Source: Arsenicibacter rosenii (GTDB lineage: Bacteria > Bacteroidota > Bacteroidia > Cytophagales > Spirosomataceae). From it: 64,000 nucleotides of DNA. Position 1 is the first letter of the stretch, and each line of letters opens with the position of its first letter. Position numbers and translations under genes: made by a program. The notes below the pieces were generated by a model that did no database searches, was not told the DNA's origin, and saw only the letters and a list, made by a program, of their open reading frames with translations. The stretch covers positions 809,222 through 873,221 of the forward strand of contig NZ_MORL01000001.1 of the NCBI RefSeq assembly GCF_001870735.1, given 5' to 3'. Positions 23,627-31,980 of this stretch are shown in pieces.

Positions 23627-25645
23627 ATGAAACAACTTGTCTACCCAGCCCTTGTACTGCTAACAGCTGCTGCCTGCCAACGGGGGACTGTCCCGAACGC
23701 AAAACGCGTCGTCATCACCGGCATCGATGCCACGAAAAAGCCGGGCAATGATTTTTTCACCTACGCCAACGGCATCTGGAACGATACGGCTCAGATTCCG
23801 GCCAGTCAGGCGGGGGTTGGCTCCTACTCTTTCCTCAATTATCCGCAGCGGATCCGGTTGCAGGGAATTCTGGACAGCGTGTCGGCAAGTCCGCAGCCCA
23901 AAGGCAGTCTGGAGCAGAAAGTGGGCGATTTTTATGCGTCCGGCATGGATACCACCGCGATCAACAAGCGAGGTTATGACCCGATCAAGCCCCTCCTCGC
24001 CCGCATCGATGCGCTGAAAGACGTTCCTGACATGCTGGCGCTGATTGCCAGTGAACACAAGGAAGGCAACCGCTCGGTTATTGGGTTTTACGTTGGCCCT
24101 GACAACCGGCAGAGCAGCATCAACATTGCCCAGTTCCAGCAAACCGGCATCGGGCTGCCCGAACGCGATTATTATTTTAAAACAGATTCGTCGACCCTCG
24201 GCATCCAGCAAGCCTACCGTACCTACCTGACCCGCTTGTTTGAACTGACCGGAGCGGCTAAAACCACCGCCGAAAACGGGGCTGCCGTTGTGTATAACCT
24301 TGAGAAACAACTGGCCGGCGCTCACCGGACCAACATTGAGCGGCGTGACGTAAAGGCCAACTACAATAAACTGGCCGTTGCCGACCTGGCCACGAAGCAT
24401 CCGACACTAGCCTGGCCGACGCTGTTACAGCACCTGGGCGTACAGGTCGATTCGGTGAACGTCGCCCAACCGGGCTACTACGACAAACTGAATGAACTGC
24501 TCACCGCCGTTCCGCTGGCAGACTGGCAGCTCTATCTGAAAGCCCGTGCCCTCACCAATTACGCCAATTACCTGAGCCAGCCGTTTGTGGATGCGGCGTT
24601 TGCCTATACGAAAGTGCTGACGGGACAGGCCGTTAAGAAAACGAGGGCCGAAGAAATGACCCAGGCCGTCGACGGATCATTGGGCGAAGCTCTGGCGCAA
24701 CTCTATGTCAAAAAGTATTTTCCGGAAGATGCGCGGAAGCGGATGGCGGTTCTGGTCGATAATCTCAAAAAAGCGTTTGAGACCCGCATTACCAAACTGG
24801 ACTGGATGAGTGATTCTACAAAAGCACGGGCAAAGGAAAAACTGTATGCCTTTACCGAAAAAATCGGCTATCCGGACAAATGGCGGGATTACTCAGCGGT
24901 TGAGATTCAGCGGGGAGCTTATTTCGAAAACCGCCTGGCCACCAATAAGAATGACTATCTGTATAATGTGGCCAAAACCGGCAGGAAGGTTGACCGCACC
25001 GAATGGCATACCACCCCACCCACCGTAACGGCCTACAACAATCCGCCGCTCAATGAGATTGTCTTTCCGGCCGGTATCCTGCAACCGCCTTATTTTGATG
25101 TGAATGCCGACGATGCGCTGAATTACGGCGGTATCGGCATGGTAATCGGCCACGAAATCACCCACTCGTTCGACGATCAGGGAGCCCAGTACGACAAATA
25201 CGGCAATGTGGCCAACTGGTGGACGAAAGCCGATTACGCCAAGTTTAAAGCCCGAACCCAACAGGTAATTGACCAGTATAACCAGTTTACGGTACTGGAT
25301 TCAGTACACGTAAAAGGCGCTCTGACGGTTGGCGAAAATACGGCCGACATCGCCGGTGTGGCCATTGCCTACGACGCCTTTAAACTGACTGAACAAGGGA
25401 AAAGCACCAAGAAACTGGACGGTTTCACCCCTGACCAGCGTTTTTTCATCTCAATTGCACGGATCTGGCGTGTAAAAACGCGGAATGCCTACATGGGTAT
25501 GTACGTCAATACCAACCCGCATTCACCGGCTAAATGGCGTGTCAACGGGCCGCTGATGAATTTCACCCCGTTCTACAAAGCCTTTAATGTACAGCCGGGC
25601 GACAAAATGTATAAGCCCGAAAAAGACCGGATCACGGTCTGGTAA
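23627..25645 (+). CDS. M13-family (neprilysin/PepO-type) metallopeptidase lipoprotein
   Basis: The 672-residue protein begins MKQLVYPALVLLTAAACQRG, a lipoprotein signal with lipobox LTAAAC, so it is anchored in the cell envelope. The M13 N-terminal domain spans ~45-420. The zinc site VIGHEITHSFDDQGAQ is at ~505-520 and the third ligand Glu is in ENTADIAG (~570). NAYMGMYVNTNPHSPAKWRVNGP and the C-terminal substrate region are intact. It degrades small peptides. Two upstream in-frame starts would run into the minisatellite and destroy the lipoprotein signal. Confidence 0.92.
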   Translation: MKQLVYPALVLLTAAACQRGTVPNAKRVVITGIDATKKPGNDFFTYANGIWNDTAQIPASQAGVGSYSFLNYPQRIRLQGILDSVSASPQPKGSLEQKVGDFYASGMDTTAINKRGYDPIKPLLARIDALKDVPDMLALIASEHKEGNRSVIGFYVGPDNRQSSINIAQFQQTGIGLPERDYYFKTDSSTLGIQQAYRTYLTRLFELTGAAKTTAENGAAVVYNLEKQLAGAHRTNIERRDVKANYNKLAVADLATKHPTLAWPTLLQHLGVQVDSVNVAQPGYYDKLNELLTAVPLADWQLYLKARALTNYANYLSQPFVDAAFAYTKVLTGQAVKKTRAEEMTQAVDGSLGEALAQLYVKKYFPEDARKRMAVLVDNLKKAFETRITKLDWMSDSTKARAKEKLYAFTEKIGYPDKWRDYSAVEIQRGAYFENRLATNKNDYLYNVAKTGRKVDRTEWHTTPPTVTAYNNPPLNEIVFPAGILQPPYFDVNADDALNYGGIGMVIGHEITHSFDDQGAQYDKYGNVANWWTKADYAKFKARTQQVIDQYNQFTVLDSVHVKGALTVGENTADIAGVAIAYDAFKLTEQGKSTKKLDGFTPDQRFFISIARIWRVKTRNAYMGMYVNTNPHSPAKWRVNGPLMNFTPFYKAFNVQPGDKMYKPEKDRITVW

Positions 25646-25654
25646 GTAAGGATC

Positions 25655-25692
25655 AATCCGGAGGTATTTCACACCTCCGGATTCTTTTTTTT
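25655..25692 (+). terminator. Intrinsic terminator after the M13 peptidase
   Basis: The 11-base stem AATCCGGAGGT (25655-25665) pairs with 25673-25683 around a 7-base loop and is followed by a run of eight Ts. Confidence 0.88.
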
Positions 25693-25809
25693 ATGTTGCG
25701 GGTTAAACCAGTAGCGGCGCCAAAGCCATGTCTCATCCATTAACTGTATGCCGTCAAATACCGGAAAGTGTATCTGTTTACGTACAGTTTTAAGGCCTTT
25801 TTTTGCCCT

Positions 25810-27012
25810 ATGCAAACAGAATTAACGTTTTTGCCCCAAATCGCCCGAATCCGGCAGGATACACCGGGCTGTAGCGATGATACCCTGTTTATGAACAGTG
25901 CCGGGGCGTCATTGATGCCTGAGCCCGTTTTATCAGCCATGCTGCACCACCTTCAGTTAGAAAACCGGTTGGGTGGCTATGGGGCTGAGCGGCAACAGGC
26001 GGGGCAGATTGCCCGCTTTTACGACGAAACAGCGCTGCTGCTCAATACAAAGCCTGATAACATTGCCTATGCCTACAGCGCAACGGATGCCTTTATCCGT
26101 GCCATGTCATCCATACCGTTTCGCGAGGGTGATACAATACTGACCACAACGAATGATTATATTTCCAATCAGCTGGTTTTTCTTTCCCTGCAAAAGCGGC
26201 TCGGTATACAATTGATTCGGATTAATGACCTCCCGAACGGAGACCTGGACCTGACGCATCTGGAGGAGCTGATACGCCGGCACAGCCCGCGTCTGGTTGC
26301 CGTTACCCATATACCTACTAATTCCGGAATTGTATTACCTGCCGAAGCAATCGGGCAGCTTTGTCATCAGTATGACGCCTGGTATTTGCTCGATGCGGCG
26401 CAGTCGGTGGGGCAACTGCCGCTGGATGTTGCCCGGATCCGGCCCGATTTTCTGGTAGCCACAGGGCGCAAATTTCTGCGGGGGCCGCGCAATACTGGTT
26501 TTTTGTACCTCTCCGACAAGGCGCTACAAGCCGGCCTTACTCCGTTGTTTGTCGACCGCAGGGGTGCCATATGGACAGCACCGGATCAGTTTGACATTCA
26601 GCCGACTGCCCGTCGTTTTGAACCACAGGAAATTTCGCTTCTGATTATGGGGCTGGCCGAAGCTATTCGCTATGCCAACCAGATTGGTATCCAACAGATT
26701 GCGGCCCATAATCAGCTTTTGATGCAGGAGCTCCGGAACGGCCTTGCTCCTATCCCGGGGCTCACGCTGACGGACCGTGGCTCGGTGCAGAGTAATATCC
26801 TGACCTTTCACGCTGCGAACAAATCCCTTCCCGTGCTCGAAAATAATTTACGTCAGGCGGGTATTGTTTTCACGGCTCAGCAATCACAGGCAGCGCTGAT
26901 CGATTTTCAGCGCAAGGGTATTGACTGGATTATCCGCCTGTCTCCGCATTATTTCAACACCAGTGACGAAATCGCAGCCGTGTGCCGGATCATTTCCCGC
27001 TGTCTGGAATAG
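25810..27012 (+). CDS. Class V aminotransferase-fold PLP enzyme
   Basis: The 400-residue cytoplasmic PLP enzyme is related to cysteine desulfurases and isopenicillin-N epimerases. Features are FMNSAGASLMPEPV near the N-terminus, AYSATDAFIRAMSSI for phosphate binding, the cofactor Asp in YLLDAAQSVGQLPLDV (~200), and the Schiff-base Lys in ATGRKFLRGPRNTGFLYL (~220). No Cys-rich desulfurase loop was noticed, so a desulfurase role is less likely. The reaction is unknown. The start at 25810 (MQTELTFLPQIARI) is preferred over 25768, which adds a non-family segment. Confidence 0.85.
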   Translation: MQTELTFLPQIARIRQDTPGCSDDTLFMNSAGASLMPEPVLSAMLHHLQLENRLGGYGAERQQAGQIARFYDETALLLNTKPDNIAYAYSATDAFIRAMSSIPFREGDTILTTTNDYISNQLVFLSLQKRLGIQLIRINDLPNGDLDLTHLEELIRRHSPRLVAVTHIPTNSGIVLPAEAIGQLCHQYDAWYLLDAAQSVGQLPLDVARIRPDFLVATGRKFLRGPRNTGFLYLSDKALQAGLTPLFVDRRGAIWTAPDQFDIQPTARRFEPQEISLLIMGLAEAIRYANQIGIQQIAAHNQLLMQELRNGLAPIPGLTLTDRGSVQSNILTFHAANKSLPVLENNLRQAGIVFTAQQSQAALIDFQRKGIDWIIRLSPHYFNTSDEIAAVCRIISRCLE

Positions 27013-27032
27013 GCAGGGGCGACCCCACAGGG

Positions 27033-29324
27033 TTACGGTCTTGTTTTGGTTTTCCGGATGGCAACCGGCACGCAGAGATTTGGCGGACAGTCGCAGCTGA
27101 CGGACAACGTGACCGTTACGTCGCGGAAACACCCCAGAGCATTGAACACCCGTACCGTGTAGGTTTTCGCCTGATTCAGTGTGCTGGCAATAACCCCACC
27201 GGCGGGCACCGGAACCGGCGCGGGCTGAAGTGCCGCTGCCGCGTTAAACGATGTTCCTTCCGAGTATTGGTACATAAACTGACCGGTGTTGCTGCCCAAA
27301 CCGGACAGACGCAGTGAGCCGTTTGCCTGTGGCTGGTTAGTAAGGCAGGTCGGGCGGGTCGCGACAACGTCGTAGAGCGGAATACTGTCTGACTCAATAA
27401 AGATCGGACAGCAGGTCAGATCAGGACACTGCACATTCCCCTTGTAGCCGATCACCCGGTACTCACCGAGAGCAGTGGCGGTAAAGCTCGTCAGCAGACC
27501 ATCATATACTTTTTCGGTGCCTCGGTACCATTCGTAGCGGGTATAGCCGGCCGGAGCCGTCAGCTCAATCATCACCGGATCGCCCGGACAAACGTTAACG
27601 GGTACCGATAAACAAACCTGCGATACCTGCCCGCCTGCATTGGCCGATGCATAGACCACTCCTTCATTGACAATGCTGACCGAATACACCAGAGTTGCCG
27701 TACTGCTAGCCGGCAGCGTACCGACGTTCCAGAGGCTGGTCAGTGAGTTTGGCGAGAAAGCCCCCTGTGATACATTGACCGACCCCGGCACAATTACGCC
27801 CCCCCCAACTGAATCACGGACAGCAACCGCACTGGCCGCCACAGGACCGGTATTGGCAACCACCACCGTAAATGTAACGAGGCTACCCAACTGCGCCTTC
27901 GTAGCCGAAACGAACTTCTGCACCGAAACCTGCGGCCCAAGTACAGACAAACTCATGGACACCGATGCCGTACAGCCTTCCGGCGTGGTACAGGTGGCCG
28001 AATAAGCTGTTGTAACAGTCGGCGAAACAACCTGACTGACCCCGGTCAACGAATTGGACCAGGCCACGGTGCCGCTTTGGCAGCCATTGGCGAGCAGGGT
28101 TGTACTGGAGCCTGACGCCAGCGTTGAGCCGGTGGCCGACGTGAGCGTCAGTGAAACCGGTACGTCTTCGATCACCAGCGGACAGCAGGACTGTTGCTGA
28201 CATACGCCGGTACCGTCATCAACCAGCACCTTATATTCACCGGCAGTAGTGGCCGTATAACTGTTCAGCGGTCCTTCCTGCACCAGCGCAGTGCCATTGT
28301 AGAATTTATAATTACTGTATCCGGCCGGCGCATTGACCTGCACGACATAACCACTTCCCGGACAAACAAGGATGGGTATGGATGTGCAAACCTGTGTCGT
28401 ATCCACGTTCTGGATGGTACTGGTAACGTTTACTACCCCCTCCCCGACCACACTGGCCGAGTAGGTTAACGTAGCTGAGGCATTGGCCGGTAAGGTGGCA
28501 AACGCCCAGGTATTGGTCGGAATGCCGGCCGTAAAGGTGCCGGTTGATGCAGTGGCCGAATTAGGAATGTAGTTTGCTTTCGCCGAAATGTACTCTTCCA
28601 CCACCACATTATTAGCGGCAGCATTCCCTGTATTGGAGACAATGACGGTATAGGTAAGCACATCCCCAATCCTGGCCCGCGCCTTACTGACCATGGTTAT
28701 CAGCGAGAGTTTAGGTACCGGCTGTACGGTTACCGTCCGGGATGCGGTTGCCTGGCAGTTATCACCTACCGTGCAGGTGGCCGAATAGGTTGTTGTCTGA
28801 AGCGGCAGCACTACAATCTGCGTCCGGCCGTTGTCGGCTGTGCCCGTCGACCAGTGCATTGTACCGTAATCGCAGCCGGCCGCCGTCAACGTTACGGTAC
28901 TTCCTTCACTGACGGTTGTGGCCGCCGAAGCCGTAATGGTCAGCGAGGGCACAGGTACGACCGTAATGGTGGCCGTGGTTGAAGCTACTGACGAACTCTC
29001 TGTGCAGGTAATTTTAAACGGAATAAGGGTTGGCGTCTGAACGCCCGATGGCGTCTGAAAACCAATCGAAGGTGTTGGCCCTCCGATACTTACACCATTT
29101 CCTTCCCACGAGATAGCCCCCGTACATCCGGTTGAGACTAACGTTGCCATCTGTCCCGTACAGGCGGTAACCGAAGCAACACTGATGGATGGCGGCGCTG
29201 TTAAGTAAGCATTCGCGCCTAATACTTTTACATTAGCGAACAGTAGCAGCCAGAGGCTAAATAGCATTGCCTTTGTAACAGTTCTGAAAAGTGCATAAAC
29301 GTTCTGAGTGTAATAAATGGGCAT
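27033..29324 (-). CDS. Large exported DUF11/Ig-like repeat protein
   Basis: The 763-residue secreted protein starts with a long signal region (AMLFSLWLLLFANVKVLGANA; the true start may be the Met at 29267). It holds Ig-like segments rich in Thr/Ser/Val and two DUF11 domains, each opening with a Gln/Arg-ala-x-iG-x-x-(V/L)-TYTV pattern (ARIGDVLTYTVIVSNTGNAA at ~205; AQLGSLVTFTVVVANTGPVA at ~465). Each DUF11 domain is followed by a CPG...APAGY...Y module ending in a double Cys (SCCPLVI, TCCPIFI). The C-terminus (CDCPPNLCVPVAIRK) is Cys-rich and lacks a type A sorting domain. A surface or adhesive role is inferred. Confidence 0.8.
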   Translation of the reverse strand: MPIYYTQNVYALFRTVTKAMLFSLWLLLFANVKVLGANAYLTAPPSISVASVTACTGQMATLVSTGCTGAISWEGNGVSIGGPTPSIGFQTPSGVQTPTLIPFKITCTESSSVASTTATITVVPVPSLTITASAATTVSEGSTVTLTAAGCDYGTMHWSTGTADNGRTQIVVLPLQTTTYSATCTVGDNCQATASRTVTVQPVPKLSLITMVSKARARIGDVLTYTVIVSNTGNAAANNVVVEEYISAKANYIPNSATASTGTFTAGIPTNTWAFATLPANASATLTYSASVVGEGVVNVTSTIQNVDTTQVCTSIPILVCPGSGYVVQVNAPAGYSNYKFYNGTALVQEGPLNSYTATTAGEYKVLVDDGTGVCQQQSCCPLVIEDVPVSLTLTSATGSTLASGSSTTLLANGCQSGTVAWSNSLTGVSQVVSPTVTTAYSATCTTPEGCTASVSMSLSVLGPQVSVQKFVSATKAQLGSLVTFTVVVANTGPVAASAVAVRDSVGGGVIVPGSVNVSQGAFSPNSLTSLWNVGTLPASSTATLVYSVSIVNEGVVYASANAGGQVSQVCLSVPVNVCPGDPVMIELTAPAGYTRYEWYRGTEKVYDGLLTSFTATALGEYRVIGYKGNVQCPDLTCCPIFIESDSIPLYDVVATRPTCLTNQPQANGSLRLSGLGSNTGQFMYQYSEGTSFNAAAALQPAPVPVPAGGVIASTLNQAKTYTVRVFNALGCFRDVTVTLSVSCDCPPNLCVPVAIRKTKTRP

Positions 29325-29564
29325 AACCTTAGCTTCTTGAAAAGAGAGAATATAAACGAATTACATATTCGTCATAACCTTATCAAAAGGAATGCCATTT
29401 ACATTCTCACAAATGTTTTTCTTTATGTCTATTTATCAGTTATCATACCCGTTATACAATAAATAGTTACATAAAAAACAATCACCTATGCACTGATAAA
29501 ATAGTAAACAAGCTGATAATTAAGCCAATGACAGCTCAGGGGAATTCTTCTTTTATACCCCGGT
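29325..29564. other. AT-rich intergenic region
   Basis: This 240-base stretch is visibly richer in A/T than its surroundings and lies upstream of the DUF11 gene. It holds a small CGAAT/ATTCG dyad near 29357-29371. No coding sequence is seen. It probably contains the promoter of the DUF11 gene. Confidence 0.5.
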
Positions 29565-29900
29565 TTATTTTTTATTTTTTTTCAATCCTGTCGTAAAATG
29601 CTGGGTTGAGTCGGCTTGTAAGCGGGCGCCGGAGCTGCCGAATGAATAAAAGTACCGGGTTCCCGGCTCGAGGTTGCTCAGAGTTATGTAATGATCCGTG
29701 AGTTGCTGGTTATTGAAGATCGCGCCATTCAGCTGGTTCATCCGGAGGCCATACAAAACCCGGCTGTTAGCGGGGCCGTCGGTATGCCAGCAAATGGTCA
29801 CACTGTTTTCTGTCAGATTCTGAATATAGGGGCCTTTGACGATCCGGGGCGGAACGGCAAACAGGATACATAAATAAGCTACAGGTAAGAGTTTATTCAT
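29565..29900 (-). CDS. Stand-alone PAP N-terminal/FnIII-like domain protein
   Basis: The 111-residue protein has a short hydrophobic N-terminus (MNKLLPVAYLCILFAV) and then one domain: GPYIQNLTENSVTICWHTDG, SRVLYGLRMNQLNG, HYITLSNLEPGTRYFYSFGS and QHFTTG. This is the fold that precedes the catalytic domain in purple-acid-phosphatase-like enzymes, including the one at 20603-22927. Here it ends in a Lys/Asn tail (LKKNKK) with no catalytic domain. It may be a truncated phosphatase gene or a genuine small binding module. A start nine codons upstream (29927) is also possible. Confidence 0.65.
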   Translation of the reverse strand: MNKLLPVAYLCILFAVPPRIVKGPYIQNLTENSVTICWHTDGPANSRVLYGLRMNQLNGAIFNNQQLTDHYITLSNLEPGTRYFYSFGSSGARLQADSTQHFTTGLKKNKK

Positions 29901-30034
29901 CTTTTTTTGAGTTAAGTCGTTTTGCATGCAGGGTTACGGCGCATAACCGGCTCTTTTTTGACATTTTTTTAATCTGAGGCCGCAAGTTACCGGCATCTTT
30001 CTGACCTAAGCCTATATAACCCCGACAAAATACC

Positions 30035-30607
30035 TTGATTTTAGAAGCAGAACTGATACCCCGACTCCGGAAAGGCGACGAAAAAGCCTTCCGTTACCTG
30101 GTAGAGACCTACCAGCGTCGGGTCTATAATACGATTCTGGCTCTGGTACAAAACGCAGAAGAAGCGGAAGACATTGCGCAAGAGGTGTTTGTCGAAGTTT
30201 ATGAGACGATTACGGCCTTTCGGGGGGAAGCGAAGCTATCTACCTGGCTTTACCGGATTGCTACGTCAAATGCCCTGAAAGCCATCCAGAAAAAGAAGGC
30301 ACAGAAGCGGTTTTCGTTTTTGAGCAGTTTGTTCGGAGCGAACAACGAGGTGATTTACCACCCGCCTGATTTTCATCATCCGGGGGTAGCTCTGGAAGAC
30401 AAGGAACAAATGCAGCACTTATTTGCTGCCATTGCCCAACTCGCCGATAAACAAAAAATAGCCTTTACCCTCCATCATCTGGATGGGCTGAGCTACCAGG
30501 AAATTGCCGAGGTCATGCAAACGTCTCTTTCTTCGGTTGAATCGCTGATTCACCGGGCCAAACAAAATTTAAAGAAGCAACTGAAATACATTCTAATCTT
30601 TCATTGA
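30035..30607 (+). CDS. ECF-type RNA polymerase sigma factor (TTG start)
   Basis: The 190-residue sigma factor has region 2 (AFRYLVETYQRRVYNTILAL...AEDIAQEVFVEVYETI, ~18-70) and region 4 (KQKIAFTLHHLDGLSYQEIA...SVESLIHRAKQNL, ~135-180). No in-frame ATG occurs near the N-terminus; TTG at 30035 gives the expected start LILEAELIPRLRKGDEKAF, so TTG initiation is inferred. It is followed immediately by a membrane protein that is probably its anti-sigma factor, and then by Spy-like, Gly-rich and TonB-receptor genes that may form its regulon. Confidence 0.88.
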   Translation: MILEAELIPRLRKGDEKAFRYLVETYQRRVYNTILALVQNAEEAEDIAQEVFVEVYETITAFRGEAKLSTWLYRIATSNALKAIQKKKAQKRFSFLSSLFGANNEVIYHPPDFHHPGVALEDKEQMQHLFAAIAQLADKQKIAFTLHHLDGLSYQEIAEVMQTSLSSVESLIHRAKQNLKKQLKYILIFH

Positions 30608-30609
30608 AT

Positions 30610-30918
30610 ATGTACGCATCACAAGACGATAACTGGAACGAGCTGTTTGGCAAACTGGGTAAACTGCCCCCCGCCGAACCCAAACCGTTTTTTTATACAC
30701 GGGTGAAGGCCCGCCTCGATAACCGTCAGGCAAGGCCCGTCAGCTGGCTGCTCAATCCGGCGTATGCCATTGCGGCCCTGAGCCTGCTGGTACTGATCAA
30801 CGTGGCTGTGGCGGTAAACCATGGCAGCAACGACCTGACGCAAACTGAATCAACAACCTATGACGGCTTTGTAGCCGAATACCATCTTCTTCAATTTAAC
30901 TGGGATGCCAATGAATGA
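30610..30918 (+). CDS. Putative anti-sigma factor, single-pass membrane protein
   Basis: The 102-residue protein has an N-terminal soluble part (MYASQDDNWNELFGKLGKLP), a basic region and one membrane helix at ~50-68 (PAYAIAALSLLVLINVAVAV), then ~33 residues outside ending FNWDANE. There is no zinc-binding anti-sigma motif, so the assignment rests on topology and on its position 2 bases after the sigma stop. TTG at 30604 could also start it and would overlap the sigma stop. Its 3' end overlaps the next gene by 8 bases. Confidence 0.7.
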   Translation: MYASQDDNWNELFGKLGKLPPAEPKPFFYTRVKARLDNRQARPVSWLLNPAYAIAALSLLVLINVAVAVNHGSNDLTQTESTTYDGFVAEYHLLQFNWDANE

Positions 30919-31420
30919 GAAATCAAAAACCCGCCTGTTGACTGGTATCATTATCGTGCTGGTTGCCCTCAACGCCGCCTTACTGGCGTGGCTGTACATG
31001 GGCCCGAAACACCCGCCCCGCTGGCGTGGCGGAAACCGGTGGAACTCATTTTTAGCCGATACACTCAAGTTTTCACCGGAACAGCGTGTTCAGTTTGATA
31101 CCCTGCGCAAACAGTATTTCAGAGAGACTATGCCCATGGCCAAAGACCTGAAAAAAGCGCGTCAGGAGTTTTATAAGCTCCTTGATGATACCACGCTGAC
31201 GGAAGCACAACTTACCGAGAAGGCGTCGGTGATTAACAACCGGGTAGCCGGTATGGATGTCATTACCCTGCTGCACTTCCGGAAAGTAGCGGCCATCTGT
31301 ACACCGGTTCAGCGCGAAAAACTAAAAAAGATCCTGATCGAAATGCCGTTTGTCGACCGTGGCATGGGGCGCGGCGGCGGCCCTCCGTTCGGCGGCTGGC
31401 GTAAACATGAAAAACATTAA
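30911..31420 (+). CDS. Spy/CpxP-like periplasmic protein, membrane-anchored
   Basis: The 169-residue protein has an N-terminal membrane anchor (LLTGIIIVLVALNAALLAWL), then a helical domain with TLKFSPEQRVQFDTLRKQYF and LTEAQLTEKASVINNRVAGM, resembling the LTxxQ-type repeats of Spy/CpxP heavy-metal sensor and chaperone proteins. The C-terminus is Gly/Arg/Pro-rich (GMGRGGGPPFGGWRKHEKH). It overlaps the putative anti-sigma gene, suggesting coupled translation. ATG at 30905, two codons earlier, is an alternative. It probably senses or buffers envelope stress. Confidence 0.78.
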   Translation: MNEKSKTRLLTGIIIVLVALNAALLAWLYMGPKHPPRWRGGNRWNSFLADTLKFSPEQRVQFDTLRKQYFRETMPMAKDLKKARQEFYKLLDDTTLTEAQLTEKASVINNRVAGMDVITLLHFRKVAAICTPVQREKLKKILIEMPFVDRGMGRGGGPPFGGWRKHEKH

Positions 31421-31488
31421 TTTTTTTTCGCTACCGCCGCAAGTTTCACCAGCCGAATCGTCCTAAGACATAAATACTAAACACAATC

Positions 31489-31869
31489 ATGAAAAAAGTA
31501 ATCTTAGCAGCCAGTTTGCTGGCCACCTTAACCATCAGCCAGAGTTTTGCCCAGGACCAGCCACGCCGCGAAGGCCGTCGCGACAGCACCAACCGTGGCG
31601 GTGGCCGCGGCGGGATGATGCGCGACATGGCGCAGGTGGAAGAAAAAGACCTGCCACAAAGCATTAAGGATTATGTTAAGAAAGAGTTTGCCAGTGCAGA
31701 ATTCCGTCGTGCCGGTAAAAGTACGGAAGGCCAGTACATGGTCATGATGACCGAAGGCGAAAAGCGCCTGATGCTGACTTTTGACGAAAAAGGTGTTTTC
31801 GTGAGCAAGCGCGAAATGCAGGGTCGCCCGGGTGGCGGCGGCAATGGCGGCGGGCAACGCAACAAATAA
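31489..31869 (+). CDS. Small secreted Gly/Arg-rich protein with PepSY-like core
   Basis: The 126-residue protein has a signal peptide (MKKVILAASLLATLTISQSF, cleavage near FAQ). Low-complexity segments RREGRRDSTNRGGGRGGMMR and GRPGGGGNGGGQRNK flank a compact domain (LPQSIKDYVKKEF...GQYMVMMTEGEKRLMLTFDEKGVF), which looks like the PepSY-like folds of Bacteroidota periplasmic proteins. It shares the Gly/Arg/Met-rich character with the genes on both sides. The function is unknown. Confidence 0.75.
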   Translation: MKKVILAASLLATLTISQSFAQDQPRREGRRDSTNRGGGRGGMMRDMAQVEEKDLPQSIKDYVKKEFASAEFRRAGKSTEGQYMVMMTEGEKRLMLTFDEKGVFVSKREMQGRPGGGGNGGGQRNK

Positions 31870-31980
31870 TTCCCGTATCGGTTTATGGATGAGGCAGTAC
31901 CCGCTGCCTCATTCTGTTTACATTTTCACCTGAGACGCATCTGTCTCAACAACTCATTGGTACAATCTGAACACACAATT

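Noticed and set aside
22897-23635. Three overlapping minus-strand open frames with a 16-residue Gly/Thr/Trp repeat
   Set aside because: All three frames give the same repeat because the 16-base unit has no stop in any minus-strand frame. There is no domain, and the frames cover two promoters.
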